The translations under genes were made by a program, and so were the position numbers. A DNA stretch of 22,563 bases from a virus: the IMG/VR virus record IMGVR_UViG_3300022198_003182, positions 1-22,563 of that record. The stretch is one strand, 5' to 3'. Of this stretch, positions 14,747 to 21,583 are shown one piece after another. Position 1 is the first letter of the stretch; each line of letters starts with the position of its first letter. A model generated the notes under the pieces. The model was not told the origin of the DNA. It did not search any database and saw only the letters and a list, made by a program, of their open reading frames with translations.

Positions 14747-16507
14747 CTATCCTTGACACGAAAGGCATTCTTGCTGTTCAAAGATTATCTCCCTTTTTAC
14801 TTTATTCGATACGTTATCTGCTCTTGAAATCGCTTCACTTCTTAGATAGTAGAGAGTTTTTAGATTCTTTGCCCACGCTAACATATGAATGTTGTGTAAA
14901 TCTAATTTATTTACATCAGGCGGAAAGAATAAATTGACACTCTGTGATTGACAGATAAATTCCTGTCTTTGTGCAGCGTGTTCTACTACCCAAGACTGAT
15001 TAATTTCTACAGCAGTCTTGAATACTTCTTTTTCTTCGTCAGTTAATATATCAAGATGTTGTACACTACCTTTGTTTGTAATGATATCTTTCCATACTAT
15101 TTCTGTGTTTGCTTTCTTACTTTCTAGCAAGGCTTCTAAATACTTGTTTTTCTGTAAAAATGAACCACTTTTTGTTTTTTGTGTAAAAGCATTTGCTCTA
15201 AAAGGCTCTATACTTGGACTTGTATTTCCACAAATAATAGAACTACTTGCATTTGGAGCAATCGCCAATAAATGAGCGTTTCTTACAGAACAAGTATCAT
15301 CATCTGGACAAGCTCCTCTTTCCACTGCAAGTCGCTGTGTCTCACCAAGTGCTTCATTCTTTATATGACTAAACATTTGATAGTTTGCACTACTTGCCCA
15401 CATGCTCTCAAATGGAATGTTATTTTTCTGCAAATAAGCATGAAATCCCATCGCACCAAGCCCAATACTTCTCTCCCTCATAGCACTGTACTTAGCTTTT
15501 TCCATACTGTTTGGAGCATTGTCAATAAAATACTGCAATACATTATCTAACATTCGTACTAAGTCTGGTATAAACGCAGGAATTTTCTTCCATTCGTCAA
15601 AATATTCCAGATTTACACTACTTAGACAACATACTGCTGTCCTTTCTTCGTTTGTAGCAAGAGTAATTTCTGAGCAAAGATTACTGTGATTTACATAAAG
15701 ACCTTTTCTTTTCTGAAAGTCTGGAAGCTCTGCATTGACTGCATCTTCAAACATGAGATAAGGTTCGCCAGTCTCCATGCGATTCTGTAATAATTTTACC
15801 CAAAGTGTTCTTGCGGACACTACTTTCTTAACTTCGTGAGTGTGAGGATCAATCAGTTCCCAACTATCATCAAAGTTATCTTCTTTTGTAGCACGGTGTA
15901 TAATCTCCATAAACTTGTCTGGAATGACTACTCCGTGATGTAGATTTATACACTTACGATTTACGTCTCCACCTGTAGGTTTTCTTATGTCAAGAAACTC
16001 CTCTATTTCAGGGTGAGACATGTGTAAATACGCTGCATAGGAGCCACGTCTTGTGACTCCTTGTGAAAATGCAAGCATCTCGGCGTCTACCACTTTCATA
16101 AAAGGTATCGCACCTGTGCTTTCGGAGCCTTTGGAAGTTTTTGTTCCTTGTGAACGAACTGCACTCCATGAACCTCCGATACCTCCACCAAATGATGAAA
16201 GATATGCATTTTCTGTATAATGATCGGTTATACCTTCTCTTGAATCATCAACATAGTTTAGAAAGCAAGAAATAGGCATGCCGCGTTCTGTACCACCATT
16301 GGAAAGTACAGGTGTTGCAAACATAAACCAAAGATTACTTGCATAATCATATAATCTTTGTGCGTGGTCATCATCATCTGCAAAGGTTTTTGCTGCTCGT
16401 GCAAATGCCTCTTGAGGAGAGGACTCGCCAGGAAGCATATATCTGTCTTGCAGAGTTTTTAAACTAAAATCTGTTAAAAGTTTATCTTTACTATAATCAA
16501 TTTTCAT
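14747..16507 (-). CDS. nrdA: Ribonucleotide reductase class I large subunit (NrdA), short form
   Basis: Catalytic alpha subunit, reducing ribonucleoside diphosphates together with NrdB. Expected residues are all present: Cys81 (PISCFLN) and Cys293 (AVCCLSS) as the redox pair, Asn276, Cys278 and Glu280 in SNLCSEITL as the thiyl-radical site, Tyr553-Tyr554 (TLYYLRSEA) for radical transfer, and a C-terminal CLSC pair (581/584) for re-reduction by thioredoxin or glutaredoxin. At 586 residues it is much shorter than E. coli NrdA (761). The N-terminal ATP-cone domain is missing, since the protein begins close to the domain with LPGESSPQEAFAR. It is therefore complete but probably not subject to dATP feedback at that site. 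The ATG overlaps the 5' nuclease gene by 11 nt, with AAGG upstream. Confidence 0.96.
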   Translation of the reverse strand: MKIDYSKDKLLTDFSLKTLQDRYMLPGESSPQEAFARAAKTFADDDDHAQRLYDYASNLWFMFATPVLSNGGTERGMPISCFLNYVDDSREGITDHYTENAYLSSFGGGIGGSWSAVRSQGTKTSKGSESTGAIPFMKVVDAEMLAFSQGVTRRGSYAAYLHMSHPEIEEFLDIRKPTGGDVNRKCINLHHGVVIPDKFMEIIHRATKEDNFDDSWELIDPHTHEVKKVVSARTLWVKLLQNRMETGEPYLMFEDAVNAELPDFQKRKGLYVNHSNLCSEITLATNEERTAVCCLSSVNLEYFDEWKKIPAFIPDLVRMLDNVLQYFIDNAPNSMEKAKYSAMRERSIGLGAMGFHAYLQKNNIPFESMWASSANYQMFSHIKNEALGETQRLAVERGACPDDDTCSVRNAHLLAIAPNASSSIICGNTSPSIEPFRANAFTQKTKSGSFLQKNKYLEALLESKKANTEIVWKDIITNKGSVQHLDILTDEEKEVFKTAVEINQSWVVEHAAQRQEFICQSQSVNLFFPPDVNKLDLHNIHMLAWAKNLKTLYYLRSEAISRADNVSNKVKREIIFEQQECLSCQG

Positions 16508-17345
16508 CTAAGTGCCTTTTTAAAGTTGTTTTTATAACTTCTTTGTTTTCGTCTCCAATTGCTGTGTCACAGTAGGTAAGTAGATCCATTAGTTCAACGT
16601 TTGTCAGAAGTTGTTCTGAATTTTCGTTAAGATTCTGAATGTATTTATACTTTCCTTCTAGTGGACATGCATCATAGATATCGAAAACATCTCCATATTG
16701 TTCCATTATCTGTACTGCGCGCTTTGGACCAATTCCAGGGATACCTGGAACATTGTCCCCCTTGTCGCCAGTTAGACATTTGAATGTTATATATTCGGGA
16801 ATATCAAAATCATAATGTTCATCCCAATTGTGTACTGTTGTCTCTTTACGAGTAACAGTGCTAAACTTTGACACTTTGTCATTGATTAGCAAGTCCCAGT
16901 CTCTATCTGAAGATATTAACCAGCACTCATCAAATCCAAATTTGTCAAGGTTTTTTGTTATATATGCTGCAATATCATCAGCTTCCACTCCTTTGAAGTG
17001 AAAGACTGGATGTTTTTTTCTTATTTCCGTAAGAGTATCGGCAAATTCTGCCATAAACATTTCAAACTCTTTTTCTTCTTGAGGAGTTTGTTCTGCATAC
17101 TTTTCTTTTCGATTTGCTTTATACTCTGGGAAAATTTCTTTACGATAGCTACTGCCACCATCTGCACACACGACTATCGTGCCAGCATTGTATGACTTCG
17201 CTAAACTTTCGACTGTTCTTATATAGTCGTATTTAAAATCTAATACGCCTTGATGTTTCCATCTAAATGCTATGTTGAGTCCATCAACTATCAGCAAGTT
17301 CCCACGCGGGGCTGGGTTCCCAAGGTCTGAGAATTTGATCGCCAT
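16497..17345 (-). CDS. FEN-type 5'-3' nuclease (RNase H / flap endonuclease)
   Basis: Structure-specific 5' nuclease that removes RNA primers and 5' flaps during lagging-strand synthesis, the role of T4 Rnh and T5 D15. Acidic metal-binding residues are visible: Asp21 (LLIVDGLN), Asp62 (VVCADGG), Glu121/Asp123/Asp124 (VEADDIAAY), Asp147/Asp149 (SSDRDWD) and Asp194/Asp197 (TGDKGDN). The helix-three-turn-helix DNA-binding motif is GIPGIGPKRA (201-210). The segment YRKEIFPEYKANR matches the family's helical arch base. The 282-residue length is normal. The ATG start puts 62 bases inside the preceding nuclease gene; GAGGAG lies 13 nt before it. A TTG at codon 17 is a possible but weaker start. Confidence 0.92.
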   Translation of the reverse strand: MAIKFSDLGNPAPRGNLLIVDGLNIAFRWKHQGVLDFKYDYIRTVESLAKSYNAGTIVVCADGGSSYRKEIFPEYKANRKEKYAEQTPQEEKEFEMFMAEFADTLTEIRKKHPVFHFKGVEADDIAAYITKNLDKFGFDECWLISSDRDWDLLINDKVSKFSTVTRKETTVHNWDEHYDFDIPEYITFKCLTGDKGDNVPGIPGIGPKRAVQIMEQYGDVFDIYDACPLEGKYKYIQNLNENSEQLLTNVELMDLLTYCDTAIGDENKEVIKTTLKRHLDEN

Positions 17346-17775
17346 TTGTAAACTGTATCTCCTCGTTTTCTAGCCAGTGTTCTGCGATTAGTATATACGC
17401 ACCTAGCCAGGCAATATACATATATCTAATTGTATTCTTGGGTTTTCTAGTTGTAGCAACAAAGAATTTGCCGTGATTCTCACGAAAGATGAGCAATGGC
17501 TCTTGTTTCATTTCTTGTGCTTGCTTACACAGTTTACTCCACCATTTAAATAAATTATTACTTTTTTGTGTGTAAATCTTACTATCAAAACCGACATTCT
17601 TGTAGAACTTTACTTCTACACAGAAATTGTTATTTTTTAAGGGTACTTGTAGATCACCTTTTATTTTACCACTACCACTTCCAGGTGTTTGTACCCACTC
17701 CTCATCAGTTAATCTTTCTAGAATACTGATGACTTGCTGTTCTCCTCGATGTCCTTTTTGTCTTGGATTAACCAT
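17284..17775 (-). CDS. PD-(D/E)XK nuclease, Hjc-like Holliday junction resolvase
   Basis: A 163-residue nuclease. The motifs Glu12 (GHRGEQQVI), Asp41 (TPGSGSGKIKGD) and Glu54-x-Lys56 (CVEVKFYK) form the PD-(D/E)XK active site, and the GSGSGK loop with K-x-D is characteristic of Hjc-type resolvases. The likely role is cutting four-way or branched DNA made by recombination and replication before packaging, a function T4 assigns to the unrelated gp49. It starts within the end of gene 46 (ATGGTTAA overlap, 8 nt), so translation is probably coupled. Its last 62 bases overlap the 5' nuclease gene in another frame. Alternative: another DNA-processing endonuclease of the same fold. Confidence 0.75.
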   Translation of the reverse strand: MVNPRQKGHRGEQQVISILERLTDEEWVQTPGSGSGKIKGDLQVPLKNNNFCVEVKFYKNVGFDSKIYTQKSNNLFKWWSKLCKQAQEMKQEPLLIFRENHGKFFVATTRKPKNTIRYMYIAWLGAYILIAEHWLENEEIQFTNGDQILRPWEPSPAWELADS

Positions 17776-19582
17776 CGAGTCTACTTATTTTATCTTCTTT
17801 TATTACTTCTATTTTGGACAGTAGTGGATGTGTCCAGCCATGTGAAACTATATATGTATTCAAGTTTTCCTCTCTTAATAAAATTTCAACGAGCCTTTCT
17901 TTACCAGCTTCATCAAGTACATTTGTAACTTCATCTAAGAAAAGTACATTGATTCTTGATTTTGATATACTACTCATCAGCTTACGAATCGCAAGAAGTG
18001 TAGAAGTGTTAACTCTTGCTAACTCTCCTGCACTTAGAGCAAGTATATCAACTGCTTTTCCATTGTCATCTATCTCAACATTTAATTTATCGTTGAGAAC
18101 AACAAATTCAAGACTAAATTTACCATCAGATAATTCTGCTAGATACTCGTTGGTTAGTTCTTCTAAATCTTTTACAAGATTCTCTATTTTATAAGCAAGT
18201 AGTCCATTTGTACTAAATGCTTTTTTAAGTATTTCAACATTTGCAAGTTTTTCTTCAATGCCTCCAATAGAGGTTAGTAACTCATCTAGTTGTTTCTCAA
18301 AATCTGTTTGCTGTTCTTCTATAATTGAAAGTCTTGTATTGTGTCTTTCTCTTCTTTCATTTTCTGCAATGACTTCTTCTACTCGACTTCTTCTATCTCT
18401 TATACGAGCTTTAATCTTATCTATTTGTTCTTGAAGATCTCTACTATTAGGAACTTCTGTGGGAAGACTAGAGTCAATGCTTCGGAATAAATTTTCCCAC
18501 TCATCAATCTTAGATTTCATTTTTCTATGAAGCTCATTATTTCTTTCTACTTTATCAATGTCTTTTTGAATTTGATCAAATTCTTCTTGTAGTTTTTCTT
18601 TTGCTAAAGTATGTTTTTTATGCTCTTGTTCGATAAATGTTATATCTATTTCTTGACCACAAGTAGGACAGTCTTTATCAGAAGCCTCTTTTAGATCAGA
18701 GTACTTCTTCATCATTCTACTTTCAAAACTGCCTCTGCTTTTTATCTCGCCTAAGTTAGTTTTTAACTCTGATGTATCTTGAATACTTGAGTTCGCTACA
18801 AACTCTCGAGCAAGCCCTAAATCTATTGACTCCAACTCCTTTTTATATAAATTATTTTTATTTATTTTTTTGGTAATTTCGGAGATATTTTCAAATTCTA
18901 TTTGTAAGGATCGCAAAGTTTCTTCATCTTCTTCCGAGTAAAATGGTAATTCTAATTTTGGAAGTAGTGATGTATCTTCCAATTTATTATCTAATAACCA
19001 CTTATTGATTGTGTCAATTTTCCCTTGTACTCGTGAAACGTCTCCACCCAAAACTCGTGACAATTCTTTAAAAACTTCAAAGTATTTTACATAATTATCT
19101 AGTTGTAGAAGATCAATTAAAAATCTTTTTCTATTTGTATCAGTTGCAGTTAAGAACTGTAAACTTGCATTAGTATTTTGATATACAATTTGCGAAAAAG
19201 TTTTGAAATCAATTCCAATAATCTCTTCGAGAGTCTTGTAAGTATTTGTTGCAGTATGTGAACTAATATCTTCATTATTTTTAAATAATCTTACTTTAAT
19301 ATTTGTTCTACGAACTACTTCAATTAAGTAATCATCTTCGTTAACAGAAAAAGACAAAGAAATATCGTAGCCATTATTGACTTCTCTATTTGGTATATCT
19401 GCTTTCTTGATTCCTTTTGAATTTTTATTAAATAATACTTCTTCAAGTATTAAAGGAATCGAACTTTTTCCTGTTCCGTTTGTTCCAACTAGTTGTGTTA
19501 CTATATTCTCAGTTAAGTCTAATTCATTGTCTGAGCCATAGCTAAAACAATTAGACCAATTCAGCTTCTTTAGCGTAATCAC
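17768..19582 (-). CDS. 46: Recombination nuclease ATPase gp46 (SbcC/Rad50-like)
   Basis: SMC-like ATPase subunit of the gp46-gp47 nuclease, which resects double-strand ends for recombination-dependent replication and takes part in host DNA degradation in T4. Walker A is GTNGTGKS (33-40), and a Q-loop-like YQNTNAS lies near 134-140. Long coiled coils run over about 165-300 and 320-450 around the zinc hook CPTC (305-308). The ABC signature is LSAGE (516-520), Walker B is VLFLDE (546-551) and the switch histidine is His581 (IVSHGW). At 604 residues it is close to T4 gp46 (about 560). It overlaps gene 47 by 32 nt at its start and the Hjc-like gene by 8 nt at its end. Confidence 0.95.
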   Translation of the reverse strand: MITLKKLNWSNCFSYGSDNELDLTENIVTQLVGTNGTGKSSIPLILEEVLFNKNSKGIKKADIPNREVNNGYDISLSFSVNEDDYLIEVVRRTNIKVRLFKNNEDISSHTATNTYKTLEEIIGIDFKTFSQIVYQNTNASLQFLTATDTNRKRFLIDLLQLDNYVKYFEVFKELSRVLGGDVSRVQGKIDTINKWLLDNKLEDTSLLPKLELPFYSEEDEETLRSLQIEFENISEITKKINKNNLYKKELESIDLGLAREFVANSSIQDTSELKTNLGEIKSRGSFESRMMKKYSDLKEASDKDCPTCGQEIDITFIEQEHKKHTLAKEKLQEEFDQIQKDIDKVERNNELHRKMKSKIDEWENLFRSIDSSLPTEVPNSRDLQEQIDKIKARIRDRRSRVEEVIAENERRERHNTRLSIIEEQQTDFEKQLDELLTSIGGIEEKLANVEILKKAFSTNGLLAYKIENLVKDLEELTNEYLAELSDGKFSLEFVVLNDKLNVEIDDNGKAVDILALSAGELARVNTSTLLAIRKLMSSISKSRINVLFLDEVTNVLDEAGKERLVEILLREENLNTYIVSHGWTHPLLSKIEVIKEDKISRLDG

Positions 19583-20516
19583 TAAACACTCCTAAAATTT
19601 TCTTAACTTTGTTTTCTTCTAACTCTAATATATAACCAAGATATTCTCCTAGTTCTTCTTCTATTGTCATTTCTTTATCCAATATTAGAGTCGCCTCTGT
19701 TTTTCTTTTGATAACTTTTTTATCAAGTAAATCACTATTCTTAATATTACTTAGATCTGCAACATCACCTTCAATTTCATAAATTGTATGATCATATTCA
19801 GTTTGTACCATTTCTTCTGGGTCTGTTACAGTTTTACGAATCAATTGTGGTAAGTCAAATTCATGCCATGTCCACTGCCATTGATCTTTGTTATCAATAA
19901 GTAAGTAGCCTGTTTTAACATGATTTCGATGAAAACTTGTAGTCATAGGACTGCCAGGGTATACAATATTTCGTTGAGTATTCTCGTGAGCATGTAAATC
20001 GCCTGCAAATACGACTTTAAATTTATCAAATCTATCCAAGTCTACTTCGGGTTGTACATGTGGTGGTATTTCTCCACGCACATGAGTAAATAAGACATCT
20101 GCATTTATACTTTCTATTGCATTTTTCTTGTGTAAATCTGCGTAAGGTAATATTGCATAGTCATGGGGAACCATTGCACCATAAGTAGTTTCGTCTATTA
20201 CTTCTACTAGTGGATTTAGTTCATTTGTAACTCTTTTTAAATTTGTAAAGAAAGTTTTATTCTTTCTTGTTGCTTCGTGATTGCCATCATAAATAATAGT
20301 TCTCACACTAACTCCCTTTACAAAGTCAAAGTAGAGAGTGAGTTCATCCATGGAGGGGACTCTGTCAAACAAGTCCCCACCAATGATGTGCAGATCAATA
20401 TCCTTTTCGATATTATAAATTTGTTCAAAGAATAACTTATATCTAGTACAAGCCCATGATACAGGAACATTCTTTTGTCCTAGCTTTATATGCCAATCTG
20501 CTGTAAATAGAATCAT
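19551..20516 (-). CDS. 47: Recombination nuclease gp47 (SbcD/Mre11-like)
   Basis: Metallophosphoesterase subunit of the gp46-gp47 complex, the nuclease that trims DNA ends. Calcineurin-type motifs appear in order: DWH (Asp7, His9), GGDLFDR (Asp48), YDGNHE (Asn79, His80), FTHVRGE (His145) and AGDLHAH (Asp173, His175, His177). The C-terminal part from about residue 215 is the capping/DNA-binding region and ends in a short helical stretch. Length 321 is normal. The ATG overlaps the stop of the ssDNA-binding protein gene as ATGA, and the 3' end overlaps gene 46 by 32 nt, so the two subunits are likely made in balanced amounts. Gene order 47-46 matches T4. Confidence 0.95.
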   Translation of the reverse strand: MILFTADWHIKLGQKNVPVSWACTRYKLFFEQIYNIEKDIDLHIIGGDLFDRVPSMDELTLYFDFVKGVSVRTIIYDGNHEATRKNKTFFTNLKRVTNELNPLVEVIDETTYGAMVPHDYAILPYADLHKKNAIESINADVLFTHVRGEIPPHVQPEVDLDRFDKFKVVFAGDLHAHENTQRNIVYPGSPMTTSFHRNHVKTGYLLIDNKDQWQWTWHEFDLPQLIRKTVTDPEEMVQTEYDHTIYEIEGDVADLSNIKNSDLLDKKVIKRKTEATLILDKEMTIEEELGEYLGYILELEENKVKKILGVFSDYAKEAELV

Positions 20517-21142
20517 GATATGTCAAATTCCTCTGAGATAGATTCGTCTGGTGTTGAGTTGTCAGCACCTTCTCTTAGTCTGTCAAGAAGTTCTTTTTGA
20601 GCATCGGCTGTAGGTCTTGGTAATACTTCATCCATAGACTTAAGATCCGCTATCAATGCTAGCTCATCTTCTGTTAATGGTCTCTGCTTACATTTTAAGG
20701 CTTGTAGTTGATATTCAACATTGTAAGCCATTGGTCCAGTCTTAACTCTTTTGAAGTTTACATCCCATCCTGTTTGAGGATCGGTTGGGTCACCTAAATC
20801 TTCTGCGGCAACCATAATTTGCTCGAGAAGTTTTTTCTTAAGATTTAATACTTTTACTTTGCCGTCATGAATACACTGAATCGCATATGCCCATCCACAT
20901 TTAAGTTCTGGGTGATATTCTCTTACCCAGTCCTTTTCAATATTAGTGAAAGATTCTGTGTTTCTATCGAATGATAGACATTCGAATGGTAGGTTTTTTC
21001 CGTTCTCACCTTTTAACCAGTAAACATACCTTGGAAGCATGTCACCAACTAAACGAACTTTGTTATCTCCTTCTACGTAAGCGTAGCTATCGATTTTATT
21101 CTTTTGGGCTTCGCCCTTTGCTTGATTAAATTTTATTGCCAT
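20513..21142 (-). CDS. Putative gp32-like single-stranded-DNA-binding protein
   Basis: A 209-residue protein with a basic, aromatic-rich core and an acidic C-terminal tail (STPDESISEEFDIS), the usual layout of phage SSBs, whose tail binds replication partners. Core segments include RYVYWLKGENGK, PFECLSFDR, CGWAYAIQCIHDGKVKVLNL and WDVNFKRVKTGPMAYNVEYQ, compatible with an OB fold presenting Trp, Tyr and Phe to DNA. Four cysteines (55, 82, 90, 151) do not form the compact zinc module of T4 gp32, and the protein is about 90 residues shorter. Assignment rests on this layout, on resemblance to SSBs annotated in marine phages, and on the neighbouring gp47. Start ATG has AAAGGAAA upstream. Confidence 0.65.
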   Translation of the reverse strand: MAIKFNQAKGEAQKNKIDSYAYVEGDNKVRLVGDMLPRYVYWLKGENGKNLPFECLSFDRNTESFTNIEKDWVREYHPELKCGWAYAIQCIHDGKVKVLNLKKKLLEQIMVAAEDLGDPTDPQTGWDVNFKRVKTGPMAYNVEYQLQALKCKQRPLTEDELALIADLKSMDEVLPRPTADAQKELLDRLREGADNSTPDESISEEFDIS

Positions 21143-21540
21143 TTTATTTCCTTTATAGTGATTTCTTCAAATAAAAAGTGAATACGATCATTTTCTATTC
21201 GTAGTAATCTGTTTTGTTTTATACTGTCCTCGTTCCCATTAAAGTGAAGGAGGTCTAATGTGGTATCTTTTGTTTTTTGGTACTCAAAATAATTGCGCAA
21301 GGACGCGATACCTGCGTACTGTGCAAGTTCGCTATCTGAGTACCTCCTGCGTTGAATGAATAAAGGTTTTGGGTTTACTAGAAACGAATTTCCATGAAAA
21401 CTTTTTGTCCAAAACTTAAATATTCTATCATGTCTATTTACGGGAGGGAGTTTATAGGTGAGAATATGTAGAATCGTCAAGATGTCCTTGACGCTTCCCT
21501 TGCTTTCCCTTAATATCTTTTCCCAATTATAGAATAACAT
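21133..21540 (-). CDS. Hypothetical phage protein, up to 135 aa, start uncertain
   Basis: Basic to neutral protein with no recognised domain. Visible segments are PPVNRHDRIFKFW, SFLVNPKPLFIQRRRYSDSE, AGIASLRNYFEYQKTK and a C-terminal LLRIENDRIHFLFEE. It ends 10 nt inside the SSB gene, so it is part of the same transcript. The ATG at 21540 is doubtful. It overlaps the -10 box of a consensus promoter (TATAATG), so a transcript from that promoter starts after it, and no Shine-Dalgarno sequence lies at normal distance. The protein has no other Met; a TTG at codon 21, preceded by AAGGAC, is an alternative start. The ATG could still be used on read-through transcripts from the helicase gene. Confidence 0.7.
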   Translation of the reverse strand: MLFYNWEKILRESKGSVKDILTILHILTYKLPPVNRHDRIFKFWTKSFHGNSFLVNPKPLFIQRRRYSDSELAQYAGIASLRNYFEYQKTKDTTLDLLHFNGNEDSIKQNRLLRIENDRIHFLFEEITIKEIKWQ

Positions 21541-21567
21541 TATAACAAAAATTCAACTCCATGTCAA
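21539..21567 (-). promoter_or_regulatory. Consensus sigma70 promoter with extended -10
   Basis: On the - strand: TTGACA (21567-21562), a 17-nt spacer ending in TGT, and TATAAT (21544-21539). Both hexamers are perfect, the spacing is optimal, and TG precedes the -10 box as in extended -10 promoters. It lies in the 43-nt gap after the helicase gene and would drive the 135-aa gene, SSB, gp47, gp46 and the genes after them from host RNA polymerase. Confidence 0.85.
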
Positions 21568-21583
21568 GATATATTTTTTCATG

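Noticed and set aside
14677-15550. + strand frames opposite nrdA (14677-14937, 15018-15275, 15272-15550)
   Set aside because: They run antisense to a gene with all catalytic residues of NrdA, show no domain pattern and have no supported start.
14038-16507. Split nrdA or group I intron carrying the HNH gene
   Set aside because: nrdA is continuous from its start to the C-terminal CLSC tail, and nrdB is complete. The HNH gene lies between them, not within either.
21451-21480. Second promoter-like pair on the - strand, TTGACG-18-TATAAA
   Set aside because: It lies inside the 135-aa gene, has imperfect hexamers and no clear gene to serve; too weak beside the consensus promoter just upstream.
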